Assembly: GCF_030347965.1 (NCBI RefSeq)
Contig: NZ_JAQIBD010000002.1
Span: forward strand, 186,001-250,000
Length of the DNA: 64,000 nt
From: Sulfurovum zhangzhouensis
GTDB taxonomy: Bacteria; Campylobacterota; Campylobacteria; Campylobacterales; Sulfurovaceae
Direction: 5' to 3'
This document shows, piece after piece, positions 27,486 to 36,130 of this stretch (its first letter is position 1; the number at the start of each line of letters is the position of its first letter). A model generated the notes under the pieces. That model saw nothing but the letters and a program-made list of their open reading frames with translations. It had not been told where the DNA came from and did no database searches. Position numbers and translations under genes: made by a program.

Positions 27486-28400
27486 TTAATTTACAATAGA
27501 TACAGGTGTACCCTGACGCACATTTTTAAAGATCGTTTGAGAGACTTTATAAGGTAGGCGGATACATCCATTCGTTCCCGGATATCTTTTGATATATTTG
27601 CTCGCATGCAGTCCGATACCTGAACTTGTCAGACGCATCCAGTTTTTCAGTGAAGCCCCCTGATAGGTAAGCCCCTTTTTATTTCCGCTGAACTTACGCT
27701 TGTCACCTTTATAGACCAACTTTTTACCACGGTAGTACTCACCGAAAATTGATGAACGTTTATCTGCGATCTTCTCTGTGATCTTAAATGTTCCCATTGG
27801 CGTACGTTTATCTCTATATATCTTTGTATTTGGCTCAAACTTGCGCTTAGCGCCGGTCGTACATGGAGAACAGAGTGCTACTTTCCCGTCCACGTAGAGT
27901 CTCACACGCTGTTCAGACACATCTACTGTCAGCTTCGTATTGCGTCCGTTCGCTCTTTTGAGAAGTTTTTTATCCTCATAGATCTCAAAACTTTTTCTCA
28001 GATTTACATTTTGTCTAAAGTCACTGTAACAACTATAACATTTCTTTGTTTTATAGTTTTCTACGACCTTGATATCCTTTGGAAACTTTACTTTACTGTA
28101 AATGGTATCAAGCTTTTCCTTGGTTCTTTTTCCTACCCATCCATCAGCTTTTTCAAGTCCATAGTTCTCTTGAAAGGCCATTAGTGCAGACTTGGTCTCC
28201 TCACCCCATGTCCCATCTACCTTAAGCTTTACTCCAAGCTTTTTATCACTGTTAAGTGCGATCTGAAGGTTGCGGACCGCGTTATAGTTATTTTCACACT
28301 GGAAATACTTGTTACCGTCACACATATCATTCGTTGTGCCGAAATATCCGGCATTAAGCGTAGAGAGGACTAGGAAGATCACTAATATCGTTCTAATCAT
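27486..28400 (-). CDS. Periplasmic L,D-transpeptidase with peptidoglycan-binding domain
   Basis: 304 aa. Signal peptide (MIRTILVIFLVLSTLNA), a peptidoglycan-binding-1-like domain (~40-100; LKVDGTWGEETKSALMAFQENYGL, DGWVGKRTKEKL), a linker with CYSCY, and a YkuD catalytic domain (~155-303). The catalytic site is intact: His265 (GLHAS) and Cys279 (TNGCIRLP). The last residue of the usual SHGCxR motif context is changed (NGC instead of HGC). It forms 3-3 cross-links or attaches proteins to peptidoglycan, and the activity helps set cell shape in this phylum. Confidence 0.88.
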   Translation of the reverse strand: MIRTILVIFLVLSTLNAGYFGTTNDMCDGNKYFQCENNYNAVRNLQIALNSDKKLGVKLKVDGTWGEETKSALMAFQENYGLEKADGWVGKRTKEKLDTIYSKVKFPKDIKVVENYKTKKCYSCYSDFRQNVNLRKSFEIYEDKKLLKRANGRNTKLTVDVSEQRVRLYVDGKVALCSPCTTGAKRKFEPNTKIYRDKRTPMGTFKITEKIADKRSSIFGEYYRGKKLVYKGDKRKFSGNKKGLTYQGASLKNWMRLTSSGIGLHASKYIKRYPGTNGCIRLPYKVSQTIFKNVRQGTPVSIVN

Positions 28401-28543
28401 TTTGTACCTTGTTCAAAAGTAGATTAACATAATAAATGATTCTATCTTTTTTAATATTAATGTTTTATAAAATATCAAAATGTAATATAATGAAGGATGA
28501 AAGCGACTATTTTGCTTTATGCAAGATCTATTTGAACTCTCCT

Positions 28544-29563
28544 CTACCCCATAGGGTATAGGATTTCATTGTGCACCTTATCACATGCGTTTAAGACCTC
28601 TTCGCTGAGTGTGATATTCATTGCAGCAAGTGATGCATCAAGCTGTTCCGTCGTTGTTGCACCGATGATCGTTGAGGCAACAAAGCTGAACTGCTTAGAC
28701 CATGCCGTAGCCAGAGTGACAGGGTGCATCCCTGCTTTTTGGGCAATTTGAATGTATTGTTGTGTGGATGCAAGTGTTCTGTCATTCAAAAACCTTGCAG
28801 CCATCACTCTTTGTCTTACATTTGGAGAAGTGATATAGTCGTTAAAGCGCCCTTTGGCATTCTTATCAAGATTGTATTTCCCGCTCAATACCCCTCCGGC
28901 CAAAGGAGAATAAGGTAACAGTGATACCTGTTCTTTTTCTGCCATGGTTGCAAGTTCATCCAGGAAACGACGATTGAGCAATGAGAAGTTATTCTGTATC
29001 GATTCAAATCTTGCATAACCTTTATATGCAGAGGTCATCAATGCCTTGGTCGTTCCGTAAGCAGTATCATTGGAAGTACCGATATAACGTACTTTACCGC
29101 TTTGTACTAGCCTATCAAATGCTTTAAGGCTCTCTTCAATAGGTACAACGGTATCAGGCCAATGCATTTGATAAAGATCGATATAATCCGTACCCAGCCT
29201 TTTTAGACTTCCCTCAACAGCCCTTTCAATATGAAAACTGTCTATCGCCGTCATCCCGTGTCTGATAGGAGGGACAAACCATCCGTTCGCCGCACCGGCA
29301 ACTTTACTTGCCAGGATCACGCTGTCTCTTGGTTTTGTTTTAAGCCATCTTCCAACGATCTCTTCAGTGATACCTGCTTTATCTGCTGTAGGAGGGATAG
29401 GATAGAGTTCAGCCGTATCGAAAAAGTTTACACCGGCCTCATAGGCTTTATCCATAATGGCGAATGCCTCTTTTTCATTACTGCACTGTGTTCCAAATGT
29501 CATGGTTCCCATACAGATAGGACTTACCCTTAGGCCACTTTTCCCGATATAACGATACTCCAT
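28544..29563 (-). CDS. Aldo/keto reductase
   Basis: 339 aa TIM barrel, NADPH-dependent reductase of aldehydes and ketones, of the AKR11/YajO-like group. MEYRYIGKSGLRVSPICMGTMTFG opens the barrel; the catalytic Asp-Tyr pair is in NFFDTAELYP (~48-57), the Lys in ILASKVAG, the His in LYQMHWPDT (~130). The cofactor segment LPYSPLAGGVLSGKY (~216-230) is present. Last gene of the minus-strand run; the DUF445 gene lies 28 nt upstream. Confidence 0.9.
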   Translation of the reverse strand: MEYRYIGKSGLRVSPICMGTMTFGTQCSNEKEAFAIMDKAYEAGVNFFDTAELYPIPPTADKAGITEEIVGRWLKTKPRDSVILASKVAGAANGWFVPPIRHGMTAIDSFHIERAVEGSLKRLGTDYIDLYQMHWPDTVVPIEESLKAFDRLVQSGKVRYIGTSNDTAYGTTKALMTSAYKGYARFESIQNNFSLLNRRFLDELATMAEKEQVSLLPYSPLAGGVLSGKYNLDKNAKGRFNDYITSPNVRQRVMAARFLNDRTLASTQQYIQIAQKAGMHPVTLATAWSKQFSFVASTIIGATTTEQLDASLAAMNITLSEEVLNACDKVHNEILYPMG

Positions 29564-29591
29564 TGTTTCTCCTTTAAAATAAGTTCAAAAG

Positions 29592-30299
29592 TTAATTGAC
29601 GACAAACGACGATATAAGTCCTACAAGACCGCCAAATACACCACCCCACACTACTAGCCATCCAAGATGTTCTTTGATCAGCTCCTGTACCAGATCTTTG
29701 ACCATCTTTGGTGTCAGTTCTTTAAGACGGTTTGTGATCAGTTCATCCACTGCTTTGATCATATCTTCACTCAGTGAAGAGTGCTGAAGGTGATGATCCA
29801 GCTGTTTTTTAAATGTATCAGAGGAGACTATCTTGCTCACTGCAGATTTCAATTTTTTGCCAAAAGGATCTCGTAATCCTTCCAATGCCGCCTCACCCCC
29901 GAACATCGCTATAGCACCACCAAATTTGGACTCCATTACCGTCTTGCTCAGCGCGTCAAATGCCGGAGAAAAATCTGCACTCTCAACAAGCGGGCTCAGG
30001 TCGATCTTTTTTTCTTCATTTGCAAAGAATTCACCTAGTTGTTCTCTACTGAAGAACTGCTTCATGATCATTGTTTTGATGGAAGCTTTGAAGCTTTCAA
30101 AGTTCTTTTCGATCACCCCGGAACCGTAAAGGAAGGGTACCCTCTCAAAAAGCATATGGATCGCAAGCTGATTGGTGATCGCACCTGATAATGCAAAGAG
30201 ACCGGTAAAAAGCAGGATCGTGTGATACGCTTCAGGAACTGCATAAGCTATCAAGATAAATGACAGGGAGATAATATCGGTAAGAAAAGACTTTGACAT
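29592..30299 (-). CDS. DUF445 family membrane protein
   Basis: 235 aa. N-terminal helices (~8-45), the family signature GAITNQLAIHMLFERVPFLYGSGVI (~39-63), a soluble helical middle, and a C-terminal membrane helix (LGWLVVWGGVFGGLVGLISSFVV). DUF445 proteins (YheB/YjiN-like) have no established role. Starts 2 nt after the HAD gene stop, so translation is coupled. Confidence 0.85.
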   Translation of the reverse strand: MSKSFLTDIISLSFILIAYAVPEAYHTILLFTGLFALSGAITNQLAIHMLFERVPFLYGSGVIEKNFESFKASIKTMIMKQFFSREQLGEFFANEEKKIDLSPLVESADFSPAFDALSKTVMESKFGGAIAMFGGEAALEGLRDPFGKKLKSAVSKIVSSDTFKKQLDHHLQHSSLSEDMIKAVDELITNRLKELTPKMVKDLVQELIKEHLGWLVVWGGVFGGLVGLISSFVVN

Positions 30300-30300
30300 A

Positions 30301-30927
30301 CTATGCCCTGCTTAAAATGATCTCTTTAAGTTCGTCCACAGTGCGTACTGCCTGCTTATGTTCTGTAAAGCCCCAGTCAACCATAACATAATCTATCCCT
30401 GCACGCTCACTAGCCATCTTATCACGCGGTCCATCCCCGATAAAGAGTGACTGATCAGCTCTCATATTCAGCTCGTTAAGTACCTTGTGAAGCATATCAG
30501 GGTGAGGTTTACCTTGTGGTACATCATCATAACACGCGATCGCATCAAAGTGTGCATCCACTCCCAAGTGGGTCAAAGACTCTAAAGTAGAATTTCTATA
30601 GGCATTGGTAGCCACTGCAAGTGAAGCACCTTTCTCTTTCAGTAGATCCAAGAGCTCTTTTATCCCATCATAGAGTACCAATTCTTTCTCGTGGTTGTTG
30701 GTGTAGTACTCAGAGAACCACATTTCATGTTTTGCATCAAATGCCCTGGCATGGTAAAAGACCTTAGCAGGGTTGATCGTGTGGTCATTGACTCGTTTGA
30801 GGATATACTCCTGCTCCAGCGGGTGAAAGCCTAGTCTGCTTCGTACATAGTTGATCGCATTGGCAATGGTCAATGATGAGTTGACCAGCGTACCGTCCAT
30901 ATCAAAGATGATCAGTTTTTCTTGCAT
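30301..30927 (-). CDS. HAD-superfamily phosphatase (phosphoglycolate phosphatase-like)
   Basis: 208 aa. Motif I IIFDMDGTLVNSS (~7-19) with the nucleophile Asp, cap domain of the C1 type, motif II VATNAYRN (~117-124), Lys in QGKPHPDM (~159), motif III FIGDGPRDKMASERAG. Likely hydrolyses phosphoglycolate or another small sugar phosphate. Its start overlaps the end of the PDC gene by 16 nt. Confidence 0.87.
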   Translation of the reverse strand: MQEKLIIFDMDGTLVNSSLTIANAINYVRSRLGFHPLEQEYILKRVNDHTINPAKVFYHARAFDAKHEMWFSEYYTNNHEKELVLYDGIKELLDLLKEKGASLAVATNAYRNSTLESLTHLGVDAHFDAIACYDDVPQGKPHPDMLHKVLNELNMRADQSLFIGDGPRDKMASERAGIDYVMVDWGFTEHKQAVRTVDELKEIILSRA

Positions 30928-31838
30928 GACCCCTCTTTATCTACGCAATCTCTGCTGAACTTCAGATAGATCGACAGACCGATGATCAATGTCGTAACCG
31001 CTCCGATCAGATATACTGCCGGCATGAGATGACTCGGATCAGTGATCGCAAACTTGAACACAAGCATCAATGCTTCGATAGAGAGTGCGATGATGATAGA
31101 ACCAAGGAATCGCACCATCGTCTGATGGCTATCCCCCCTGTTCTCTTTCTTCTCATGTCCAAGGACTTCCTCTTCAAATATCGCCTTGACCAAGTCCACG
31201 ATCGCTAAGGAGAGGGTCAACAGAATGGTTGCTTTAAACATCTCATTGATATCGATCTTTGAGATATCAAAACCAAAGCCCATAAAACTAGAAATTCCTT
31301 TGAAGAACAAAAGTATCGCAACAGCAAAAAGTGCAGCGGAGAAAGCCGCATAGACCACTTTGCTCAGTGTTCCAAAGCTTGAGTCTACCGAACTCGGATG
31401 CACCATACGCAGAATATCTCTAAGATTGATATCCACACAGATGATATAGAGGAGTTTACCTTCTTGATCATAGATCGGGAAAGTTGAAGTCACTACCAGA
31501 TGGTTGCTCACAAGAGATGGATACGGATCGGTCAGGATACAACGGTGTTCACTCATCGTGCGATAATAGTACGCCCTGTTACTTCTATCTTCACCTTTAC
31601 CAAACCCTTTGAGCGTCTCATTATTGGAGACATTATCGATAACCTGTTCACCTTTACCGTCAAGTACATAGATGGCTTCGGCTTGAGGCAATGCTTTTTG
31701 AAGGCTATCGATATTGCGGATAACCTGTTCAATGCCCCCTTCGATATGTTTGGATATATTACGGCTAAGGATATAACATAAGTAAGCTCTTGCTTTGGTA
31801 CGTATCTGTGCATACTCTTGTATCTCTTTTATAACCAT
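30912..31838 (-). CDS. PDC-sensor-domain protein with four C-terminal membrane helices
   Basis: 308 aa. Residues ~1-145 look like a PDC/Cache domain (AEAIYVLDGKGEQVIDN, AYYYRTMSEHRCILTDPYPSLVSNHLVVTSTFPIYDQEGKLLYIICVDINL), normally extracytoplasmic, yet no membrane helix precedes it. Four helices follow (~165-190, 205-225, 245-270, 278-300). No output domain is present. AGGAG lies 6 nt before the ATG. Heads a coupled group with the HAD and DUF445 genes; a role in sensing or modulating membrane physiology is a guess. Confidence 0.7.
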   Translation of the reverse strand: MVIKEIQEYAQIRTKARAYLCYILSRNISKHIEGGIEQVIRNIDSLQKALPQAEAIYVLDGKGEQVIDNVSNNETLKGFGKGEDRSNRAYYYRTMSEHRCILTDPYPSLVSNHLVVTSTFPIYDQEGKLLYIICVDINLRDILRMVHPSSVDSSFGTLSKVVYAAFSAALFAVAILLFFKGISSFMGFGFDISKIDINEMFKATILLTLSLAIVDLVKAIFEEEVLGHEKKENRGDSHQTMVRFLGSIIIALSIEALMLVFKFAITDPSHLMPAVYLIGAVTTLIIGLSIYLKFSRDCVDKEGSCKKN

Positions 31839-31866
31839 TCTATACTCCTCTTCATTATGCTGATTT

Positions 31867-31889
31867 GCTTAGAAGCAAAGCTCCTAAGC
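31867..31889. repeat. Hairpin in the psd-PDC gap
   Basis: GCTTAG-a-AGC-AAA-GCT-c-CTAAGC, a 9-bp stem with one mismatch. Other small inverted repeats follow (GCGA/TCGC at 31933-31945; CGACT/AGTCG around 31903-31950). The 136-nt gap separates psd from the PDC gene on the minus strand and may end one transcript or regulate the next. Confidence 0.5.
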
Positions 31890-31974
31890 ACGCTTTGTCC
31901 TACGACTCGACATTTAGTGCCTTGCATACACTGCGATTTAGTCGCTAGTCGGCAGGCTGCTCATGCCTTTATAA

Positions 31975-32790
31975 CTATTTGATCTCTCCGATCACTTCTC
32001 CGAACGATACCTTCTGGTTGATCGCCACTTCAGTGACTATACTTCCTTTAGGAGAGAATGTCAAGACAGTCGATCCCATTTCAAACCAACCGAAAAGTTC
32101 ACCTCTCTCTACAAAGAGATCTTTGTAGGTGTAGTGTCTTGGTTCTCTGATCTCGGAGTTTGTCTGAACATTTGGCTCAAACGTTACTACCATTTTACCA
32201 ACATTCAGTGCACCTACCAAGACCAAGACATGTGTTCTTCCCTTGCCGTCTTCTCCTTCTATCACCACTCTCTCATTTTCGATAAAGAGATCAGGCATAT
32301 TACGCAGCAGCGGAAAATTCACAGGATACAATTTCCCCGGGATATGCGTAAGTGAATGGATCTTAAGATCAAGCGGCATATGGTAACGGTGATAGTCTTT
32401 TGGTGAAAGATAGAAGTTGACAAACTCTCCGCCATCTACTTTCTGAGCAGCTTCTTTGTGATATGACCCAAAAAGTGTTGCGATATCATAGCTCATACCT
32501 TTGATCTGGTAGGCACGTCCTTCAGTGATCGTACCGTAATCCGTGATCAATGAGTCTACCCCTGAGATCAGTTTTGATTTATCCTCAGGGAGCTTACGAG
32601 GAAGTTCTATAGCACGGGTAAAAAGCTTGTTAAGTGATTTGTAGCTTGCAGGCTCTCTGAACTCACCCATATCAAGTCCCATCAGTTTCACATAACCTGC
32701 ATTGATCATATGCTGGATAAGCGATGGAAATTCTTTAGAAGCAAATCTGCCAAAAAGTGCAGAAATCACAGAAGTATAGTGTTTAGACAT
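31975..32790 (-). CDS. psd: Phosphatidylserine decarboxylase proenzyme
   Basis: 271 aa from ATG 32790, which has AAGGAG 4 nt upstream; an upstream in-frame start lacks this. Makes phosphatidylethanolamine. Conserved blocks: KSLNKLFTRAIELPR (~49-63), DSLITDYGTI, NFYLSPKDYHRYHMPLDL with the catalytic His (~125-142), and the self-cleavage site FEMGSTVLTF (~233-242; Gly-Ser bond yields the pyruvoyl group). Overlaps the ferritin-like gene by 8 nt. Confidence 0.94.
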   Translation of the reverse strand: MSKHYTSVISALFGRFASKEFPSLIQHMINAGYVKLMGLDMGEFREPASYKSLNKLFTRAIELPRKLPEDKSKLISGVDSLITDYGTITEGRAYQIKGMSYDIATLFGSYHKEAAQKVDGGEFVNFYLSPKDYHRYHMPLDLKIHSLTHIPGKLYPVNFPLLRNMPDLFIENERVVIEGEDGKGRTHVLVLVGALNVGKMVVTFEPNVQTNSEIREPRHYTYKDLFVERGELFGWFEMGSTVLTFSPKGSIVTEVAINQKVSFGEVIGEIK

Positions 32791-33619
32791 CAGTCTCCTT
32801 TTTCGTATAATATGCCAGTGCATCTTTCATCAATGTGATATGATAATTCTCCTGCAAATTGATAAAATCAAAAAACGCAGCAAGTTCTGTACTGTCTTTA
32901 GCCACTGCATCAGAGAGTGCCCTGCACTCTTCTTTCGCGGCCAACTCTTCTTCGATACCATCTTTGAGGAACGCTACCACATCTTCAACCTGGTAGAGTT
33001 CTTTCATCACGATTCGCGGTACGGTGAGTATCCCCATCTTTGCCATCATATTTCCAAAAGACTTGAAATGGAACTGACTTTCATCGATAAGGATCTGAAA
33101 GATCCTGTTCAAGTAGGCATCATCACTGTGTGCTTTAAGATAGTTATAGATAAGTATAAGCTCATACTCTTTGTAACTCTCTTCAAACAGAAAACGGGTA
33201 AAGGCTTTGGTAGCCTCATCACTCAGTGATACACCGGGATATTTCAACTCTCTATTGAACGCTTCCACTCTCTCATCTTCCATCTGCATCATCACATTTT
33301 TAATGTAATGCATATCAGATGAGATCCGTTGTGCCAGATCACGGTCTGCAAATCCTGCAAGCTGCAGATCAAGCGCATTCAGATTCTTAATGATCTGATG
33401 CAAAAGATCACTCAGCTTTTCTACCTGTACACTGATCATATCACGGTCATAATTGTACGCTTCTCGGGTTACGATCAGTTCATTTTCCAGCCACGTAAAG
33501 TGCCTGAAAAAGATATTGGCAAAGTCAAATAGCTGCTCTTTTTTCTCTCCGCTGCTCATGAAACCTGCCATCATTGTCTCTAGCCATATTTCATGCATTT
33601 TGATCATGACTGTTTTCAT
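32783..33619 (-). CDS. Ferritin-like helical protein, possible metal binding
   Basis: 278 aa, almost all helical. Possible metal motifs are IFFRHFTWLENELIV (~36-50), FLFEESYKEYELILIYNYLK (~143-162), LIDESQFHFKSFGNMMAKMG (~177-196), and LQENYHITLMK (~258-268; ExxH). The pattern suggests an all-helical di-iron or ferritin-like fold but I cannot assign a named family. ATGA overlap with the IscU-like gene upstream and 8-nt overlap with psd downstream, so the three are translationally coupled; a link to iron-sulfur or iron handling is plausible. Confidence 0.65.
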   Translation of the reverse strand: MKTVMIKMHEIWLETMMAGFMSSGEKKEQLFDFANIFFRHFTWLENELIVTREAYNYDRDMISVQVEKLSDLLHQIIKNLNALDLQLAGFADRDLAQRISSDMHYIKNVMMQMEDERVEAFNRELKYPGVSLSDEATKAFTRFLFEESYKEYELILIYNYLKAHSDDAYLNRIFQILIDESQFHFKSFGNMMAKMGILTVPRIVMKELYQVEDVVAFLKDGIEEELAAKEECRALSDAVAKDSTELAAFFDFINLQENYHITLMKDALAYYTKKETDV

Positions 33620-34071
33620 ACGTTCTCTTCCGCTTCTTCGCCAGTTTCACAACTGTTTTGAATTTTATAGCTGATGACAGGATAATCCGGATCACTTTTT
33701 CTTGCGATATAGACATCCATTGCTGCTTTGAGTGCTACGGCAACCATCTCCGAACAGGCTGCCTCCTCAGGCGGTACCTTATCAAGCATACCCAGTGTAA
33801 AAGCGATGATATCCTCTGCCCTGTCAAAATCCGCACCTTTGGCTTCAGTAGTGATGATAGAACCGGCTACGATCGTTGTTGTACAACCGATCGCCTGAAA
33901 CTTTATATCCTCGATCACCGGCTTACCCGCTTCTTCTTTCACCTTGAGATGGATAAGTACCTTCTCACCGTTTTGAGGATTCTTACCTATTCCCTGTGCA
34001 TCGGCATTTTCGATCGACCCATAGTTTTGGGGGTTCATCATATGCTCGATCAGCTGTGCATTGGCATCCAT
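33616..34071 (-). CDS. IscU/NifU-N-like scaffold protein lacking the first ligand cysteine
   Basis: 151 aa from ATG 34071 (GGGAG just upstream; an ATG four codons earlier is possible). LIEHMMNPQNYGSIENADAQGIGKNP matches the IscU start. The three cluster-ligand positions of IscU read Asn34 (NGE in place of CGD), Cys63 (IGCTTT) and Cys106 (AACSEM); an extra cysteine sits near the C-terminus (NSCETG). So one of three ligands and the nearby Asp are changed. It may be a carrier or regulatory paralogue rather than a primary scaffold. Heads the operon with the ferritin-like gene and psd. Confidence 0.8.
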   Translation of the reverse strand: MDANAQLIEHMMNPQNYGSIENADAQGIGKNPQNGEKVLIHLKVKEEAGKPVIEDIKFQAIGCTTTIVAGSIITTEAKGADFDRAEDIIAFTLGMLDKVPPEEAACSEMVAVALKAAMDVYIARKSDPDYPVISYKIQNSCETGEEAEENV

Positions 34072-34127
34072 ATGTTCTCCCATACTTCTAAATCAGGTTG
34101 TATTATATCCTTTTGTATTTTATATTG

Positions 34128-34133
34128 TATAAT
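34128..34133 (+). promoter_or_regulatory. -10 box for the DnaQ-like exonuclease gene
   Basis: TATAAT in TTGTATAATTCTTC, 36 nt ahead of the ATG at 34169. Confidence 0.5.
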
Positions 34134-34168
34134 TCTTCACTAAACCAACTATAAACGGAGCTTAATTT

Positions 34169-34906
34169 ATGGCTGTCTATGTACTCTTTGATACAGAAAC
34201 CACGGGAAACCAGGAACAAGACCGCATCATCCAGATCGGTGCAATGATCGTACACAACAAAGAGGATATAGAGGTCTATGACGAACTCTGCAGCACTGAA
34301 GTGCCTATCGCACTTGAAGCAATGGAAGTGCATAACATCACACCGGATATTATCGAAGGGAAAGCTCCTTTCAGCCAGACCAAGTTTGCTACCAGAGTCA
34401 ATGAACTCAACATCCCGGAAAACTTCCTTATCGCACACAACATCAACTTCGATCTTGATATGTTGAAAAAAGAAGGCTTTGAGAATGCCTATACCCTCAT
34501 CGATACTTTCAGATGTGCCAAACACCTCTACCCCGAGATGCCTTACCACCGCCTGCAGTACCTCCGTTATGCCCTTGATCTCTACAAGACAGAAGAAGAG
34601 GAAGCAAACAAGCTTGATATCACTATCAAAGCCCACGATGCGATCGGTGATGTACTGGTGATGAAACTCCTGCTCTCCAAACTGGTACATGCTACCATGG
34701 AGCAGTTCGAAGGCAAAAACCCGATGCAAATGCTAGCAGAACTCACACAAACCCCGGTACTCATGCGTACCTTCAAGTTCGGTAAATACAAAGGCAGAGA
34801 GATCGCCGAGGTTGCCGAAGAAGATATGGGATACCTGCAGTGGATGCGTAAGAACCTTGAACTGGATGAAGATATGCAGTTCACACTGGACAGCTACCTG
34901 CACTAG
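34169..34906 (+). CDS. DnaQ-like 3'-5' exonuclease with C-terminal DUF3820-like domain
   Basis: 245 aa. DEDDh exonuclease: Exo I FDTETTGN (~7-14), Exo II IAHNINFDLDML (~88-99), Exo III KAHDAIGDVLVM (~152-163). A separate C-terminal module (~195-240; TFKFGKYKGREIAEVAEEDMGYLQWM) resembles DUF3820. Proofreading or nucleic-acid trimming; too different from polymerase epsilon subunits to say it is one. Divergent from the IscU-like operon. Confidence 0.87.
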   Translation: MAVYVLFDTETTGNQEQDRIIQIGAMIVHNKEDIEVYDELCSTEVPIALEAMEVHNITPDIIEGKAPFSQTKFATRVNELNIPENFLIAHNINFDLDMLKKEGFENAYTLIDTFRCAKHLYPEMPYHRLQYLRYALDLYKTEEEEANKLDITIKAHDAIGDVLVMKLLLSKLVHATMEQFEGKNPMQMLAELTQTPVLMRTFKFGKYKGREIAEVAEEDMGYLQWMRKNLELDEDMQFTLDSYLH

Positions 34907-34927
34907 TAATATATTGAAGAGGCATAA

Positions 34928-35584
34928 GTGACGCGTTTGTTTTTATGTATACCATTACTATTACTATCACCATCATTGTTCGCTCAAACATGTGAAGATA
35001 AAGTTCACAAACTTCATTGGGTAGAAAATGCAGAGCCAAGAAAAGATGCACTCATTGCCTTAACAAGTGGAAATATAAAATTGATAGCAGTTTATGGTTA
35101 TACCCTACTAATGCCGGGTGTAGAAGAAAGTAAAATCGCAAATGCACGCAAAACAGGTAATTTCACCGTAATAGAGGGAACAGGCGATGCTTTATGTTCT
35201 GATGAATATGCAAGATTAAATAGAATTGCATATAAATATGCAAAAATTTATAATGAGACTTTGGCCAAGAATACTACTGTTTTAGAAACTGTGATTCTTG
35301 GAGACTGGTGTGCTGGTTCAGAGAATGCATTTCATGAAGAGTTTTCGCTTACCATAGAAGATGGTGAACATATCTTTTCTTCATGGCTACATCACCGTCC
35401 AGCTGTCTCAGGCAAATGGGTTTTAAAGGGAAAAACATTCACCATTTACAAAAGTTCAGGACTAATACACATCTATATTATTGAGAAAGCAACCCCAAAA
35501 AAGCTTATACTCAAAGAAAAAGACTATGAACCAGAAACTTATGTACGTGAAGAATGTATATCAGTTCCCTTACCAAAGGAATGA
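34928..35584 (+). CDS. Secreted hypothetical protein
   Basis: 218 aa from GTG 34928 (GAGG upstream). Signal peptide MTRLFLCIPLLLLSPSLFA, mature protein starts QTCEDK. Four cysteines in the mature part (TCEDK, LCSDE, DWCAGS, EECISV) could form two disulfides. The C-terminal half reads like a small beta barrel or lipocalin-type module (VLETVILGDWCAG..., SGKWVLKGKTFTIYKS, PKKLILKE). Family not recognised. 21 nt after the exonuclease gene, so possibly co-transcribed. Confidence 0.7.
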   Translation: MTRLFLCIPLLLLSPSLFAQTCEDKVHKLHWVENAEPRKDALIALTSGNIKLIAVYGYTLLMPGVEESKIANARKTGNFTVIEGTGDALCSDEYARLNRIAYKYAKIYNETLAKNTTVLETVILGDWCAGSENAFHEEFSLTIEDGEHIFSSWLHHRPAVSGKWVLKGKTFTIYKSSGLIHIYIIEKATPKKLILKEKDYEPETYVREECISVPLPKE

Positions 35585-35686
35585 ATCATGATGAGAAAAG
35601 CATTTTTGATATACTAATGTACTATACCAATATCAAATAGTTAGCTTGGTTATTTCTATAATTGTATAGATAGTAGGAGGTCATAA

Positions 35687-36106
35687 ATGATCAATTTTAA
35701 AATTCTTGAAGAGAAGAATATTCATTCTATTATCCCTTTTCTTAAAATCCTCAACGATTCGATTTCTGATGATGTTTTAAAAGAACGGCTTGATGAGATG
35801 ATCTCGCAAGGATATCAGTGCATCGGTATCTTTGATGATGATGAACTCATAGGTATCAGTGGTATTTGGATAGTGACCAAATACTATATAGGCAGGCTTA
35901 TAGAACCTGACAACGTCATCATTTCACCCGAATACCAGAACAAGAACATCGGACATATGCTTATGGAGTGGATAGATGACTACGCAAAAACAAATGGATG
36001 CGTTGCAAGTGAAGTAAACTGCTTTGTACACAATGAACGGGCACATAGGTTTTGGGAAAAAGAGGGTTATAGAGTCATTGCCAAGCATTTTCAAAAAAAA
36101 TATTGA
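35687..36106 (+). CDS. GNAT-family N-acetyltransferase
   Basis: 139 aa with an excellent ribosome site (AGGAGG). Core strand IGISGIWIVTKYYIG (~55-69), acetyl-CoA loop VIISPEYQNKNIGHMLMEWID (~75-95; the Q/RxxGxG/A motif is QNKNIG), and the final NERAHRFWEKEGYRVIAKHFQKK. Substrate unknown. Just downstream on the other strand is the PEBP fragment. Confidence 0.85.
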   Translation: MINFKILEEKNIHSIIPFLKILNDSISDDVLKERLDEMISQGYQCIGIFDDDELIGISGIWIVTKYYIGRLIEPDNVIISPEYQNKNIGHMLMEWIDDYAKTNGCVASEVNCFVHNERAHRFWEKEGYRVIAKHFQKKY

Positions 36107-36130
36107 ATCGCCTGACAACAAAACAGAACA

